Shown here: piece by piece, positions 10,595 to 21,372 of the stretch
Layout of the letters: each line of letters opens with the position of its first letter
Position numbering within the stretch: the stretch's first letter is position 1
Source: Atlantibacter hermannii
GTDB taxonomy: Bacteria; Pseudomonadota; Gammaproteobacteria; Enterobacterales; Enterobacteriaceae
DNA: 35,201 nt
Reading direction: 5' to 3'
NCBI RefSeq assembly: GCF_009907385.1
Contig: NZ_JAAATR010000117.1
Span: forward strand, 32,001-67,201
Notes under the pieces: model-generated
What the model saw: only the letters and a program-made list of their open reading frames with translations
Databases searched by the model: none
What the model was told of the DNA's origin: nothing
Made by a program: the position numbers and the translations under genes

Positions 10595-11325
10595 TAGCGA
10601 CGGGCTTCCAGCATCAGGCGTTTCATTTCTGATACCGCCTCTTTCAGGCCGCTCATCACCGCGCGGCCAATGATCGCGTGGCCGATATTCAGCTCGTGCA
10701 TTTCCGGCAGTGCGGCAATCGGCTGGACGTTGTGATAGGTCAGGCCATGCCCCGCATTGACCTTCAGGCCCTTGCCTGCCGCATAGGTCGCCGCTTTAGC
10801 GATGCGCGCCAGCTCCTTCGCCTGGGTAACCTCGTCTTTGGCATCGGCGTAACAGCCGGTGTGAATTTCGATGTAAGGCGCGCCGACATCCACTGCCGCG
10901 TCGATTTGCTCAATATCCGCATCGATAAACAGCGACACCAGGATATTTGCGTCAGCCAGCCGTTTGCAGGCGTCACGCATTTTTTCGCGCTGACCGGCAA
11001 CGTCCAGCCCGCCTTCGGTGGTCACTTCCTGACGCTTTTCGGGCACCAGGCAGCAGAAATGCGGTTTGGTTTCGCAGGCGATGGCCAGCATCTCTTCGGT
11101 CACCGCCATTTCGAGGTTCATGCGGGTATCGAGGGTCTGACGCAGCACGCGTACATCGCGATCGGTGATATGACGGCGATCCTCACGCAGGTGAACCGTA
11201 ATGCCATCCGCGCCCGCTTGCTCGGCGATAAACGCAGCCTGAACCGGATCGGGGTAAGCCGTACCGCGCGCATTACGCAGCGTAGCGATATGGTCGATAT
11301 TGACGCCTAACAGTAATTCAGCCAT
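10594..11325 (-). CDS. pdxJ: Pyridoxine 5'-phosphate synthase
   Basis: PdxJ is a cytoplasmic TIM-barrel enzyme. It condenses 1-deoxyxylulose 5-phosphate with 3-amino-2-oxopropyl phosphate to give pyridoxine 5'-phosphate, the ring-closing step of vitamin B6 synthesis. The 243 residues match E. coli in length. Landmarks are [16 protein letters not shown] at the N-terminus, the catalytic His45 ([13 protein letters not shown]), Glu72 (MNLEMA) and the C-terminal [11 protein letters not shown] and [11 protein letters not shown] phosphate-binding loops. It follows recO by 73 bases and overlaps acpS by one base. Confidence 0.97.
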   Translation of the reverse strand: MAELLLGVNIDHIATLRNARGTAYPDPVQAAFIAEQAGADGITVHLREDRRHITDRDVRVLRQTLDTRMNLEMAVTEEMLAIACETKPHFCCLVPEKRQEVTTEGGLDVAGQREKMRDACKRLADANILVSLFIDADIEQIDAAVDVGAPYIEIHTGCYADAKDEVTQAKELARIAKAATYAAGKGLKVNAGHGLTYHNVQPIAALPEMHELNIGHAIIGRAVMSGLKEAVSEMKRLMLEARR

Positions 11326-11398
11326 GACAATCCTCGATAATCAGCACAAAGTGGCGGCAGTTTACACCCGGGAAGGAAAGTGTGGCTACGGGTAGCGG

Positions 11399-12136
11399 TT
11401 ATTCCGCGCCGGAAGATGAGGAGGACGTCGGTTTTTTAGGCACGAACTGGCGGAACAGCTCCCGGCTTTTAAGCGGTTTACCGCCGAGATAGGGCTTCAG
11501 CGCGATGCGGGTAAAGCGTTTAGCCGCGCGCAGCGTAGCGGCATCGGGAAATTCCCGGCTGGCCAGCGCCTCCAGCTCATGACCGGTGAAAGAGAGATTA
11601 TCCACCACCAGGCTGGCGATGAATCCTTTCTCTTCCCGATAGCGGTAAGTCATTTCCGGGCTGACCGGCTCGCCGCTCCCGGCGCAGTGCAGATAATCCA
11701 CGCCATAGCCGAGATGCCCGAGCAGCGCCAGTTCAAAACGGCGCAGCGCCGGTTCCGGCGAGGCGTTAGCGCCCGCCAGCGACTGGATGCAGTGCAGATA
11801 ATCGAAGAAGAGTTCGGAGAAGCGGGTTTCCTGCTCCAGCACGCGGCACAACAGTTCGTTGACGTAGAGCCCGCTGTAGAGCGCAATGCCGGAAAGAGGC
11901 AGCGCCAGCGAAACCGCTTCGGCGCTGCGCAGGGTTTTCACCTCGCCGCGGCCGCCGAAACGAATTAACAGGGGGGTAAAAGGCTGGAGCGTGCCTTTGA
12001 GGTTAGAGCGCCGCGAGCGGGCGCCCTTAGCGACCAGGCGAACCCGCCCTGACTCTTCGCTAAATACGTCAAGCAGCAGGCTGGTTTCGCTCCAGGGGCG
12101 ACTGTGCAGCACAAAGGCGCGTTGCCAGCCTTCCAT
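11399..12136 (-). CDS. recO: DNA repair protein RecO
   Basis: RecO works with RecF and RecR to load RecA onto SSB-coated single-stranded DNA in gap repair, and it also anneals strands. The 245-residue protein has the N-terminal OB fold ([25 protein letters not shown], then [22 protein letters not shown]) and the helical C-terminal part. It ends in a serine-rich tail (TSSSSSGAE) about three residues longer than the E. coli product. The start ATG at 12136 lies 11 bases downstream of the era stop, so recO is probably expressed from the rnc-era transcript. Confidence 0.96.
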   Translation of the reverse strand: MEGWQRAFVLHSRPWSETSLLLDVFSEESGRVRLVAKGARSRRSNLKGTLQPFTPLLIRFGGRGEVKTLRSAEAVSLALPLSGIALYSGLYVNELLCRVLEQETRFSELFFDYLHCIQSLAGANASPEPALRRFELALLGHLGYGVDYLHCAGSGEPVSPEMTYRYREEKGFIASLVVDNLSFTGHELEALASREFPDAATLRAAKRFTRIALKPYLGGKPLKSRELFRQFVPKKPTSSSSSGAE

Positions 12137-12147
12137 CAGGCGATTAC

Positions 12148-13817
<1,670 letters not shown>

Positions 13818-13850
13818 CTACAAAGGCTAACCTGAAATCGTCGGGGGAAT

Positions 13851-13879
13851 ATTCTATACGCAACGCCAGGGGATGTCGT
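13851..13879 (-). promoter_or_regulatory. Candidate promoter of the rnc operon
   Basis: On the minus strand ACGACA (complement of 13874-13879) lies 17 bases from TAGAAT (complement of 13851-13856). The predicted start near 13844 puts the leader hairpin wholly within the transcript. Confidence 0.6.
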
Positions 13880-13975
13880 TAGCGATTGCTAATTTATGGC
13901 TTAAATAATTTAAGGAAAGGTGGATAACAGGGTTATTTATGGCTGGAATGAATATTTGTCATTACCGGAAAGGGT

Positions 13976-14007
13976 AAAAAGGCCGATTAACGAAGCGCTA
14001 ACCGGCC
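13976..14007 (-). terminator. Intrinsic terminator of lepA-lepB
   Basis: On the minus strand the stem GGCCGGTTA pairs with TAATCGGCC (one G-U) around a short loop and is followed by TTTTTACCC. It starts 11 bases after the lepB stop and separates lepB from the rnc operon. Confidence 0.85.
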
Positions 14008-14018
14008 ATCGATACGAT

Positions 14019-14993
14019 TTAGTGGATGCCGCCGATGCGGTTCAGGCGGACGCCGGTCGGCCATTCGCCTTCCTGTTTTTCAAAGCTCATCCAGATTGCG
14101 GTGGCCCTGCCAACCAGATTGGCTTCCGGCACAAAACCCCAGTAACGGCTGTCGGCGCTGTTATCGCGGTTATCGCCCATCATGAAGTAGTGCCCCGGCG
14201 GTACGATCCAGGTTGCCAGCGGTTGACCAGCCTGTTGGTAATACATCCCTAACTGATCCTGGGCAATCGGCACCGTCAGAATACGATGGGTCACGTCGCC
14301 GATGCTCTCTTTGCGCTCGGTAAGGCGAATACCGTTCTCTTTGGTTTCGTTCTTCGGTACTTCAAAGAAACCGCTGGAGGCTTCGCCACCGGTACGGCGA
14401 GAGAATGTCTGGACAAAATCGCTCGGCTCAACGGCGGAATAGGTCACCGGCAATGCGTTGCCGCAGGCCTGGCCGGAACTGCAGTTCGGCTGAATGGTGA
14501 CTTCTTTGGCCACAGGATCGTAGCTCACGCGATCGCCAGGCAGGCCAACAACGCGCTTAATGTAGTCCAGACGCGGATCTTCCGGATACTTAAACACCGC
14601 GATGTCGCCGCGCTTCGGGTGCCCGGTCTCAATCAATGTTTTTTGATAGATCGGATCCTTCAGGCCGTAAGCGTATTTCTCCACCAGGATAAAATCGCCA
14701 ATCAACAGCGTTGGCATCATCGAACCGGAGGGGATCTGGAAAGGTTCATAAATAAATGAACGCACCACCAGCACAATCGCCAGTACCGGGAAGACCGATG
14801 CGCCTGTTTCCAGCCAGCCCGGTTTCGGGCCGACTTTCTTCAGGGTTTTGCTGTCCAGCGCATCACCCGTAGCCGCCTGCGCCGCAGCCTGACGCTCGCG
14901 ACGCTTCGGGGCAAAGATAAATTTATCCAGACACCACAAGATACCCGTCACGCCTGTCGCGATAACAAGGATCAGGGCAAACATGTTCGCCAT
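14019..14993 (-). CDS. lepB: Signal peptidase I
   Basis: LepB removes Sec and Tat signal peptides at the periplasmic face of the inner membrane. The 324-residue protein has two membrane helices (about 4-22 and 62-77). The catalytic Ser91 is in PSGSMMPTL and the general base Lys146 in YIKRVVGLPGD. The box GDNRDNSADSRYWGFV and the large periplasmic beta domain follow. The length equals E. coli LepB. It lies 14 bases after lepA on the same strand and is followed by an intrinsic terminator, so lepA-lepB form one unit. Confidence 0.98.
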   Translation of the reverse strand: MANMFALILVIATGVTGILWCLDKFIFAPKRRERQAAAQAATGDALDSKTLKKVGPKPGWLETGASVFPVLAIVLVVRSFIYEPFQIPSGSMMPTLLIGDFILVEKYAYGLKDPIYQKTLIETGHPKRGDIAVFKYPEDPRLDYIKRVVGLPGDRVSYDPVAKEVTIQPNCSSGQACGNALPVTYSAVEPSDFVQTFSRRTGGEASSGFFEVPKNETKENGIRLTERKESIGDVTHRILTVPIAQDQLGMYYQQAGQPLATWIVPPGHYFMMGDNRDNSADSRYWGFVPEANLVGRATAIWMSFEKQEGEWPTGVRLNRIGGIH

Positions 14994-15007
14994 GCCAACT
15001 CCTTAGA

Positions 15008-16807
15008 TTATTTGCCGTCTTTACCGACATGCAGAATGGCGAGGAACGCTTCCTGCGGCAGTTCGACGTTGCCGACCTGCTTCATGCGTTTCTTACCTTC
15101 TTTCTGTTTTTGCAGCAGCTTTTTCTTACGGCTCACGTCACCGCCGTAGCATTTTGCCAGTACGTTTTTACGCAGCTGTTTCACGGTGGAACGGGCGATA
15201 ATATGGTTGCCGATTGCGGCCTGAATCGCGATATCAAACTGCTGACGCGGGATCAGGTCCTTCATTTTCTCAACCAGTTCGCGACCACGGTATGGAGCGT
15301 TGTCGTTGTGGGTGATCAGCGCCAGCGCGTCGACGCGCTCGCCGTTGATCAGCACATCCACACGCACCATGTTGGAAGCCTGGAAGCGTTTGAAGTTGTA
15401 GTCCAGCGACGCATAACCGCGGGAGGTGGATTTCAGACGGTCAAAGAAATCCAGCACCACTTCAGCCATCGGAATTTCATAGGTCAGCGCCACCTGGTTA
15501 CCGTGATAAACCATGTTCGTCTGCACGCCGCGTTTCTCGACGCACAGCGTAATCACGTTACCCAGGTACTCCTGCGGCAGCAGCATATGACATTCGGCGA
15601 TCGGCTCACGCAGTTCGTCGATATTGTTCAGCGGCGGCAGCTTGGACGGGCTGTCGACATAGATCACTTCTTTGCTGGTTGTCTGCACTTCATAGACTAC
15701 CGTCGGCGCAGTGGTGATCAGATCGAGATCGTATTCGCGCTCCAGACGCTCCTGGATAATCTCCATGTGAAGCAGGCCCAGGAAGCCGCAGCGGAAGCCG
15801 AAGCCCAGCGCGGTTGAACTTTCCGGCTCGTAGAACAGTGAAGCGTCGTTCAGGCTCAGTTTGCCCAGCGCGTCACGGAAGTTTTCATAATCGTCGGAGC
15901 TGACCGGGAACAGACCGGCGTAAACCTGCGGCTTGACCTTTTTAAAACCAGGCAGCGCTTTATCTGCCGGGTTACGCGCCTGGGTCAGGGTATCGCCTAC
16001 CGGCGCGCCGAGGATGTCTTTAATCGCGCAAACCAGCCAGCCTACTTCACCGCATTTCAGTTCGGTACGGTCAACCTGTTTCGGGGTGAAGATACCCAGA
16101 CGGTCGGCGTTATACACCTGTCCGGTGCTCATCACTTTGATTTTATCGCCTTTGCGCATGGTGCCGTTTTTAATACGCACCAGCGAGACCACGCCCAGGT
16201 AGTTGTCAAACCAGGAATCGATGATCAGCGCCTGCAGCGGAGCATCCGGATCGCCCTGCGGCGCGGGGATTTCGCGCACCAGACGCTCAAGCACGTCCTG
16301 TACGCCCACCCCGGTTTTCGCCGAGCAGCGTACCGCGTCGGTCGCATCGATGCCGACAATGTCTTCAATTTCTTCGGCAACGCGTTCCGGGTCGGCTGCA
16401 GGCAGGTCGATTTTGTTGAGAACCGGCACCACTTCGAGATCCATTTCCATGGCGGTATAGCAGTTCGCCAGCGTCTGAGCCTCTACGCCCTGCCCGGCAT
16501 CCACCACCAGCAGCGCGCCTTCGCAAGCGGCCAGAGAGCGAGAAACTTCATAGGAGAAGTCAACGTGGCCCGGCGTGTCGATAAAATTCAGCTGATAGGT
16601 TTCGCCATCAGAAGATTTAAAATCGAGAGTAACGCTTTGCGCTTTGATGGTGATCCCGCGCTCACGTTCCAGGTCCATGGAATCGAGCACCTGGGCTTCC
16701 ATTTCACGATCAGAAAGGCCACCGCAAATCTGAATGATGCGGTCAGAAAGCGTCGACTTACCGTGGTCGATGTGAGCAATGATAGAGAAGTTTCTTATGT
16801 TCTTCAT
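15008..16807 (-). CDS. lepA: Elongation factor 4 (LepA), ribosomal back-translocase GTPase
   Basis: LepA is a translational GTPase related to EF-G that acts on stalled or assembling ribosomes. It has 599 residues. The G domain has AHIDHGKST (P-loop), [11 protein letters not shown] (switch II) and NKIDLP (guanine recognition). Elongation-factor domains II, III and V follow, and the LepA-specific C-terminal domain ends with basic [17 protein letters not shown]. It is co-transcribed with lepB. In E. coli lepA follows rseC; here an Aer-like receptor gene lies between them. Confidence 0.98.
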   Translation of the reverse strand: MKNIRNFSIIAHIDHGKSTLSDRIIQICGGLSDREMEAQVLDSMDLERERGITIKAQSVTLDFKSSDGETYQLNFIDTPGHVDFSYEVSRSLAACEGALLVVDAGQGVEAQTLANCYTAMEMDLEVVPVLNKIDLPAADPERVAEEIEDIVGIDATDAVRCSAKTGVGVQDVLERLVREIPAPQGDPDAPLQALIIDSWFDNYLGVVSLVRIKNGTMRKGDKIKVMSTGQVYNADRLGIFTPKQVDRTELKCGEVGWLVCAIKDILGAPVGDTLTQARNPADKALPGFKKVKPQVYAGLFPVSSDDYENFRDALGKLSLNDASLFYEPESSTALGFGFRCGFLGLLHMEIIQERLEREYDLDLITTAPTVVYEVQTTSKEVIYVDSPSKLPPLNNIDELREPIAECHMLLPQEYLGNVITLCVEKRGVQTNMVYHGNQVALTYEIPMAEVVLDFFDRLKSTSRGYASLDYNFKRFQASNMVRVDVLINGERVDALALITHNDNAPYRGRELVEKMKDLIPRQQFDIAIQAAIGNHIIARSTVKQLRKNVLAKCYGGDVSRKKKLLQKQKEGKKRMKQVGNVELPQEAFLAILHVGKDGK

Positions 16808-16904
16808 AAATGAGGATTTTTTAACCCTAACGCAGAGCGATTGTCAGTTTATGGATATAACGGCTAACACGTTGTGGCAGCGGCCAATCCGTACATTGGC
16901 GTGC

Positions 16905-16933
16905 ATATTACACTGTAGCGGCCAAATCGTCAG
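16905..16933 (-). promoter_or_regulatory. Candidate promoter of lepA-lepB
   Basis: On the minus strand CTGACG (complement of 16928-16933) is 17 bases from TAATAT (complement of 16905-16910). This gives a leader of about 90 nt to the lepA ATG, so lepA need not depend on the upstream receptor gene. Confidence 0.5.
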
Positions 16934-16997
16934 CATAGGATGATTTGCCGTGAAGACGTAAGCGGATTATGGCAGGAAATATGTAACGTGAAGCCAG

Positions 16998-17023
16998 CGC
17001 GCGGCCAGTCCGTTAGCCGCGCG
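16998..17023. repeat. GC-rich hairpin after the Aer-like receptor gene
   Basis: CGCGCGGC (16998-17005) and GCCGCGCG (17016-17023) form an 8-bp perfect stem with a 10-nt loop, 13 bases after the receptor stop codon. There is no U-tract on the minus strand, so it may stabilise a 3' end rather than terminate by itself. Confidence 0.55.
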
Positions 17024-17035
17024 ATCAGGGAGACC

Positions 17036-18571
17036 TTATCCGCCAAAAACGTTGATGGCGCTGGTGAGCCGATTGCCGCGCCGGTTGAGATCGCTGGCGA
17101 TTTGCGCAGAATGATGCACCATCTCGGCGTTATTTTTTGACATGGTTTCGATTTGTGAGACTGATTCATTGATCAGCCCCAGCGCCATGGTTTGCTCGCC
17201 GGTGGCGTGGCCCACTTCTTTAATCAGCTGGGACATCTGACGGATCTCCTCCGCCATTTCACTGATGTGCTTTTCAGCCAGTACGACCATTTCCACGCCG
17301 GAACGCACGCTTTGTACGTTACGCTCAATCAGCGTTTTGATTTCCTTCGCCGAGGCGGCGGAATGCTGAGCCAGATTACGGACCTCCGCGGCCACCACGG
17401 CGAACCCTTTCCCCGAGGCGCCTGCGCGCGCCGCTTCGACGGCGGCATTGAGGGCCAGAATATTGGTCTGGAAAGCGATACTGTCAATCACGCCGATAAT
17501 ATCGACAATCTGGTCGCTGATTTTTGAAATCGACTTCATTACGTCGATGGTCTCTTCCATCACCGACGCCCCTTCCTGGGCGACAATGCTGGTTTTTTCG
17601 GCCATCGCGATCGTCATGTCTGAAGTCGCTGCCGTCTGCTGCACCGCGCTGGTGATCTCTTCAATCGCCGCAGCGGTTTGCTGGAGCTGAGCAGACGTTT
17701 CGTCAGTGCGTTCATTCAGCGCAGTGCTGTTAACTTCCAGTTGCTGACTGATTTCACTGATACCGCTGGCCTGTACGCTGACGTCGTTCACCAGAGAATG
17801 CAGGTTCAGGCCAGCCTGGTTAACCAGCCGCATCATCTTGCCGATTTCATCCACCCGGTTGAAATGCCGGTGTTCGGCTTTGCGGCCCGATACGATTTTT
17901 TGCATCTGGCTGACGATGGTTTTTAGCGGGCGTGCGACCTGAGCGTGCATAAATCCGCCCGCTGCGGCGGCGGCGGCCACAATAATCAGCGCCTGCAACC
18001 CGGCGTGCAGCCCTGAAAACGGTAGTAGCAGCGCCACTAGCGTGAAAGCCAGTAGCGGCAGCGCCAGCCGCCAGGCAACGGATATTTTCTGGAATAGCGA
18101 CAGCGGACTAAGCCATTTGCCACGCACCACCAGCCCTTTAAAAAAGCGCAGGCTCCCGGCACGCTCCTCATTGACGGCCTGGTATAATTGCTCGGCGGCC
18201 TGAACCTCTTCACGCGTCGGGACATTACGCACCGAGATATAACCGGTAAGCACATCATGGCGGTAAACCGGCGTCACGTTGGCCCGTACCCAGTAGTGAT
18301 CGCCATTTTTCCGCCGATTTTTTACCAGCCCGGTCCAGCTCTCACCCTGCTTAAGGGTAAACCACAGGTCGGCAAAAGCTTCCGGCGGCATATCGGGGTG
18401 GCGAATGTGGTTGTGAGGCTGCCCCAGTAAATCCGCCTCGCTAAAGCCGCTGGAGTCGATAAAAGCGGAGTTAGCGTAGGTGATGTAACTCTGGGTATCG
18501 GTGGTGGACATTAATGTCGCATCATCGGGAAGCAGATATTCATGTTGAGTGACAGGATTGTTTATTCTCAT
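17036..18571 (-). CDS. Aer-like PAS-domain chemoreceptor (energy taxis receptor)
   Basis: This is a methyl-accepting chemotaxis protein of the Aer type (511 residues). The N-terminal PAS domain (about 1-120) aligns without gaps to E. coli Aer over its first 100 residues. It keeps Asn34, Arg57, His58, Asp60 and Trp79, positions implicated in FAD binding there, so a redox sensor is likely. A hydrophobic hairpin (about 168-213) anchors it with no periplasmic domain. A HAMP-like linker precedes the cytoplasmic coiled-coil module with the hairpin tip DSIAFQTNILALNAAVEAARAG (split as DSIAFQTN at 363-370, ILALNAAVEAARAG at 371-384). No C-terminal methyltransferase-docking pentapeptide is seen. GAGGA sits 6 bases before the ATG. 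The hydrophobic segment differs from Aer, so it may be a paralogue. No other chemotaxis gene is nearby. Confidence 0.9.
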   Translation of the reverse strand: MRINNPVTQHEYLLPDDATLMSTTDTQSYITYANSAFIDSSGFSEADLLGQPHNHIRHPDMPPEAFADLWFTLKQGESWTGLVKNRRKNGDHYWVRANVTPVYRHDVLTGYISVRNVPTREEVQAAEQLYQAVNEERAGSLRFFKGLVVRGKWLSPLSLFQKISVAWRLALPLLAFTLVALLLPFSGLHAGLQALIIVAAAAAAGGFMHAQVARPLKTIVSQMQKIVSGRKAEHRHFNRVDEIGKMMRLVNQAGLNLHSLVNDVSVQASGISEISQQLEVNSTALNERTDETSAQLQQTAAAIEEITSAVQQTAATSDMTIAMAEKTSIVAQEGASVMEETIDVMKSISKISDQIVDIIGVIDSIAFQTNILALNAAVEAARAGASGKGFAVVAAEVRNLAQHSAASAKEIKTLIERNVQSVRSGVEMVVLAEKHISEMAEEIRQMSQLIKEVGHATGEQTMALGLINESVSQIETMSKNNAEMVHHSAQIASDLNRRGNRLTSAINVFGG

Positions 18572-19261
18572 AGCCCGTCCTCATTTAACAATAGAAATTC
18601 ACTCATATATCCCCTGGCTGGGTGCGATAAGCTTTTTGAATAGATTATTATTAGTTTTAATAAACGTGTGCGTCCGAGCGGTCTCGCGAATTCTCAACGG
18701 AATTGATTAAGCTGTAAATAGGGACAATTAAAAAAACAGCATCCTTTAACCAAATAAATCTTTTAAATTTACATCCTGATAATAATGTTTGAGGACGACA
18801 CCTGCTAAATACGCTCTTAAGTTAAATTAATAGCTTTTTATTATTCTCACCCAGCGCTGCTTTTTATTACGTCTGAAGTATTATATGACATTTATATGAC
18901 GGTAATAGCTGTCCCTGATTGGTTATGGATTCCCTACTGATTTTGGTAGTAGAAGCCGCCCAACCGGGATTCTCCTCGGCGTAGGCCTCACGCTTAGATC
19001 GCCATGCGCGTATTATCGATAAGGGCGCTGACTCATTAGCATGTAAAAAGCTAAAAAAAGTATCATGATTGATGCCTGGCTTTTACAAAAGCGACACAGG
19101 GGATCAAATCAATATTCAGGAAACGACTGATTAATTGTTTTTGGTTATTTTTTAAAGTAGCCCCGATAACGAGCTACGTTATTTATGAAAGAAAGAAGAA
19201 ATTTAGTTTTAGGTAACCTCTGGAGGCGTAATTAAACTAAATTTAATCCAGGCAATGCCCG
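18572..19261. other. 690-base non-coding, AT-rich stretch between the receptor gene and rseC
   Basis: I find no gene longer than about 20 codons here. Contents include many AT runs, a TTATCGATAA palindrome (19014-19023), a partial repeat GTAAAAAGC ... GCTTTTAC around 19042-19086, and a 19-codon frame at 18925-18984 (MDSLLILVVEAAQPGFSSA) without a good ribosome site. It presumably carries the promoter of the receptor gene. I could not find a convincing flagellar sigma-28 promoter on the minus strand. Confidence 0.6.
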
Positions 19262-19276
19262 TCAGGCATTGTCTGG
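19248..19276 (-). terminator. Hairpin overlapping the rseC stop codon
   Basis: CCAG-N-CAATGCC (19248-19259) pairs with GGCATTG-N-CTGG (19265-19276), an 11-bp stem with one mismatch and a 5-nt loop containing part of the rseC TGA. The minus-strand sequence after it is AT-rich (ATTAAATTTAGTTTAATT) without a clean U-run, so it is a likely but not typical terminator of the rpoE-rseABC operon. Confidence 0.55.
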
Positions 19277-19741
19277 TGAAGAAGAGGAATCAATCCGTAG
19301 CGCGTCGGGAGGTAATCCAACACTTAAAATGACAGGCTGCCAGCTTTCACGACGACTTAATACCGGAGCCAGTCCTTTCGCCAGCAGGAACCCGCCCACG
19401 CCGCCTAAAATAGCGCCCGCCATCGCTGCCAGATCGGTGCCAAATAACATCTGGAACAGACCCGCGATAATAAACAGGCCCATCAGCGGAGACATATAGA
19501 CGACCAGTGCGGACCCCAACAGGCTGCTCTCCGCGATGCCAAGTTCAACTTTTTGCCCTGCCACCAGGGGTTGATCGCAGGGAACTGTAATTGAATGGCT
19601 GGTCTGTGGGCCAAGTTTATTCAGGATGCGGCTGCCACAACCCGCACGGGATGCACAGCTGCTGCAGGAAGATTTCACATCACAGCTGACCACCGCTTCG
19701 CCATTTTGCCACGAAATCACCGTGGCCCACTCTTTCATCAT
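19262..19741 (-). CDS. rseC: SoxR-reducing system / sigma-E regulatory protein RseC
   Basis: RseC is an inner-membrane protein linked to the reduction of the SoxR iron-sulfur cluster and, weakly, to sigma-E control. It has 159 residues as in E. coli. A cysteine-rich N-terminal segment (Cys20, Cys26, Cys29, Cys35 in SCDVKSSCSSCASRAGCGSR) may bind a metal cluster. Two membrane helices follow at about 75-99 and 104-122. Its ATG overlaps the rseB stop by 4 bases (ATGA). It is the last gene of the rpoE operon. Confidence 0.96.
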   Translation of the reverse strand: MMKEWATVISWQNGEAVVSCDVKSSCSSCASRAGCGSRILNKLGPQTSHSITVPCDQPLVAGQKVELGIAESSLLGSALVVYMSPLMGLFIIAGLFQMLFGTDLAAMAGAILGGVGGFLLAKGLAPVLSRRESWQPVILSVGLPPDALRIDSSSSPDNA

Positions 19742-20694
19742 TGCGGAGAAGCCCTGAATTTGACGCTGTCTGCGATGCGTTTAGCCGTTTGTGGAGGCAA
19801 TTCCCCCACGATGGTGATTTCCGCGTTATTACGCACATCGGAACTTACCGTTCGGCGTCCGGTACGTAACATCTGGCTGGAACTGGTGGCACTGGCACGA
19901 TTCACATTCACTGAAAAGCTGAATAAGCCGTCTGTATATAAACGCGACTCGATTGGCACATCCACTCCCGGAAGCGGTCTGCGGCTGCCAGAGACCTCGT
20001 TGAATCCCTGCGGTAGCCAGGTCGGCGCCCAGTTAAAGTTGACTTTTTCAGTCCCGGGAACCGAAAGCAGTGGCGGGAGGGTGGCTTTGGCCAGATTCTG
20101 CATCACCGTACCCGGCGTGTCGTTAACAGTAAATGACACCACCCGGAATTGCTCCAGGGTTTCGCCATCACGATCCAGCAAATCGACGCGCATTGGCAGT
20201 TTAGTCTGCGAATCCAGCCAGACGATATAGCTGTAGCGCGTGCCGTCCCGGGCCACCACGCGAATCACATCGCACAGGCGGTCGGCGATACGCGTTCTAC
20301 CAACGGCGATAAAATCGTAGTATGCAGCCAGGCGTTTAAAGTCGGTGTAGACCAGAGAAGGCAAGGAATCGACGATGTAATCGCCATTCAGCGTAAAGGG
20401 CTCAAGGCCTGGCTCGAAATAGCTGACTTCATTTCCGCGCTGGACCACTTCGCGGCGCGGACCATCCATCTGAAGAAGTTGAGCCATAGGCTTATTATCA
20501 AGGCGCGCGTGACGATAGCGCAGCGATTCAACGCCCTGCTTATTGATACTGATAAAAGCCAATTCGTAATTAAGCGACTGACTGGCCTGATTCATTTGCT
20601 GCAACAACGCCTCGGTCGACGGATCTGCCGAGGCGGTTGCAGAAAATATCAGGCTGCCAGCCACTAAAGACATAGCACACCAAAGTTGCTTCAT
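19738..20694 (-). CDS. rseB: Sigma-E regulatory periplasmic protein RseB
   Basis: RseB binds the periplasmic part of the anti-sigma factor RseA and protects it from DegS until lipopolysaccharide intermediates release it. The 318-residue precursor has a signal peptide (1-23, MKQLWCAMSLVAGSLIFSATASA). The MucB/RseB fold follows: an N-terminal LolA-like domain (about 24-210) and a smaller C-terminal domain that contacts RseA. Its ATG shares one base with the rseA stop (TAATG), and its own stop overlaps rseC. This tight packing suits co-translation. Confidence 0.97.
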   Translation of the reverse strand: MKQLWCAMSLVAGSLIFSATASADPSTEALLQQMNQASQSLNYELAFISINKQGVESLRYRHARLDNKPMAQLLQMDGPRREVVQRGNEVSYFEPGLEPFTLNGDYIVDSLPSLVYTDFKRLAAYYDFIAVGRTRIADRLCDVIRVVARDGTRYSYIVWLDSQTKLPMRVDLLDRDGETLEQFRVVSFTVNDTPGTVMQNLAKATLPPLLSVPGTEKVNFNWAPTWLPQGFNEVSGSRRPLPGVDVPIESRLYTDGLFSFSVNVNRASATSSSQMLRTGRRTVSSDVRNNAEITIVGELPPQTAKRIADSVKFRASPQ

Positions 20695-21341
20695 TACTGC
20701 GGTTGCGTTCCTAACGTTTGTGTTCCTGGCACCTGAACGGCAGCTTGCTGCGTCTGGGCCTGTTCAAACTGAAGCTGCTCCGCGTGCAGGCGGCGCTGAA
20801 GCTCATAGTCCTGAAGCATTGCATTAATACGACGACGCTGCTCCTGAACCTGCTGCTGGCCGGTACCGCCGGTGGCTTCAGACGGCACACCCAAACTTAC
20901 CGGGCTGGCCTGCCCCATCATAGGAAGGGTATTGAACACCGGTGTTTCAGGCTGTCCAGTCGCTTCGCTCGGCGCGTTGTATTGCTGAACGCCAACGATA
21001 ACCGCCAGGGAAACGCAAGCAGCAACGCCGATCTGCGTAATCTGGCTGGCCCAGGGGCGCAGTTTTTTCCAGAACGGCATAGCCTGCCACTGCTGTGGAG
21101 CTGGTTGTGATTCTGGAATGAGCGGTGCGGTCCGATGTAAAGGCTCGTTTTCGATCGCCACCATGACGCGGGCAGAGATATCGAAGTGAATCACATCACC
21201 TGTGTCACCGCGAAGGGTGTCACGAATGAGGTGATAGCTCTCCCATGACTGCTGAAGCGCTTTGTCGTTAGACAAGGCGCTCAGCACTTCACTATCCAGA
21301 GACTCACCATCCATTAAAGCGGAAAGTTTTTCTTTCTGCAT
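20694..21341 (-). CDS. rseA: Anti-sigma-E factor RseA
   Basis: RseA is a single-pass inner-membrane protein that holds sigma-E inactive until cut in turn by DegS and RseP. I chose the ATG at 21341 (MQKEKLSALMDGESLDSEVL), giving 215 residues against 216 in E. coli. Upstream in-frame codons overlap the rpoE end and lack family support. The cytoplasmic sigma-binding domain spans about 1-70, the membrane helix about 101-118 (ITQIGVAACVSLAVIVGV), and the periplasmic tail is glutamine-rich (LQFEQAQTQQAAVQVPGTQ). It lies 31 bases after rpoE. Confidence 0.97.
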   Translation of the reverse strand: MQKEKLSALMDGESLDSEVLSALSNDKALQQSWESYHLIRDTLRGDTGDVIHFDISARVMVAIENEPLHRTAPLIPESQPAPQQWQAMPFWKKLRPWASQITQIGVAACVSLAVIVGVQQYNAPSEATGQPETPVFNTLPMMGQASPVSLGVPSEATGGTGQQQVQEQRRRINAMLQDYELQRRLHAEQLQFEQAQTQQAAVQVPGTQTLGTQPQ

Positions 21342-21372
21342 GCCTAATACCTTTTCCAGTATCCCGCTATCG

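Noticed and set aside
13920-14252. Plus-strand open frame beginning before the lepB terminator
   Set aside because: It runs through the lepA-lepB terminator and antisense to lepB, with a GTG start and no similarity.
15029-15817. A 262-codon plus-strand frame inside lepA
   Set aside because: Antisense to lepA with low-complexity His/Gln-rich translation and no ribosome site; a shadow frame.
18623-18630. TGCGATAA resembling the sigma-28 -10 box GCCGATAA near the receptor start
   Set aside because: It is on the plus strand, pointing away from the receptor gene, and has no TAAA -35 at the right distance.
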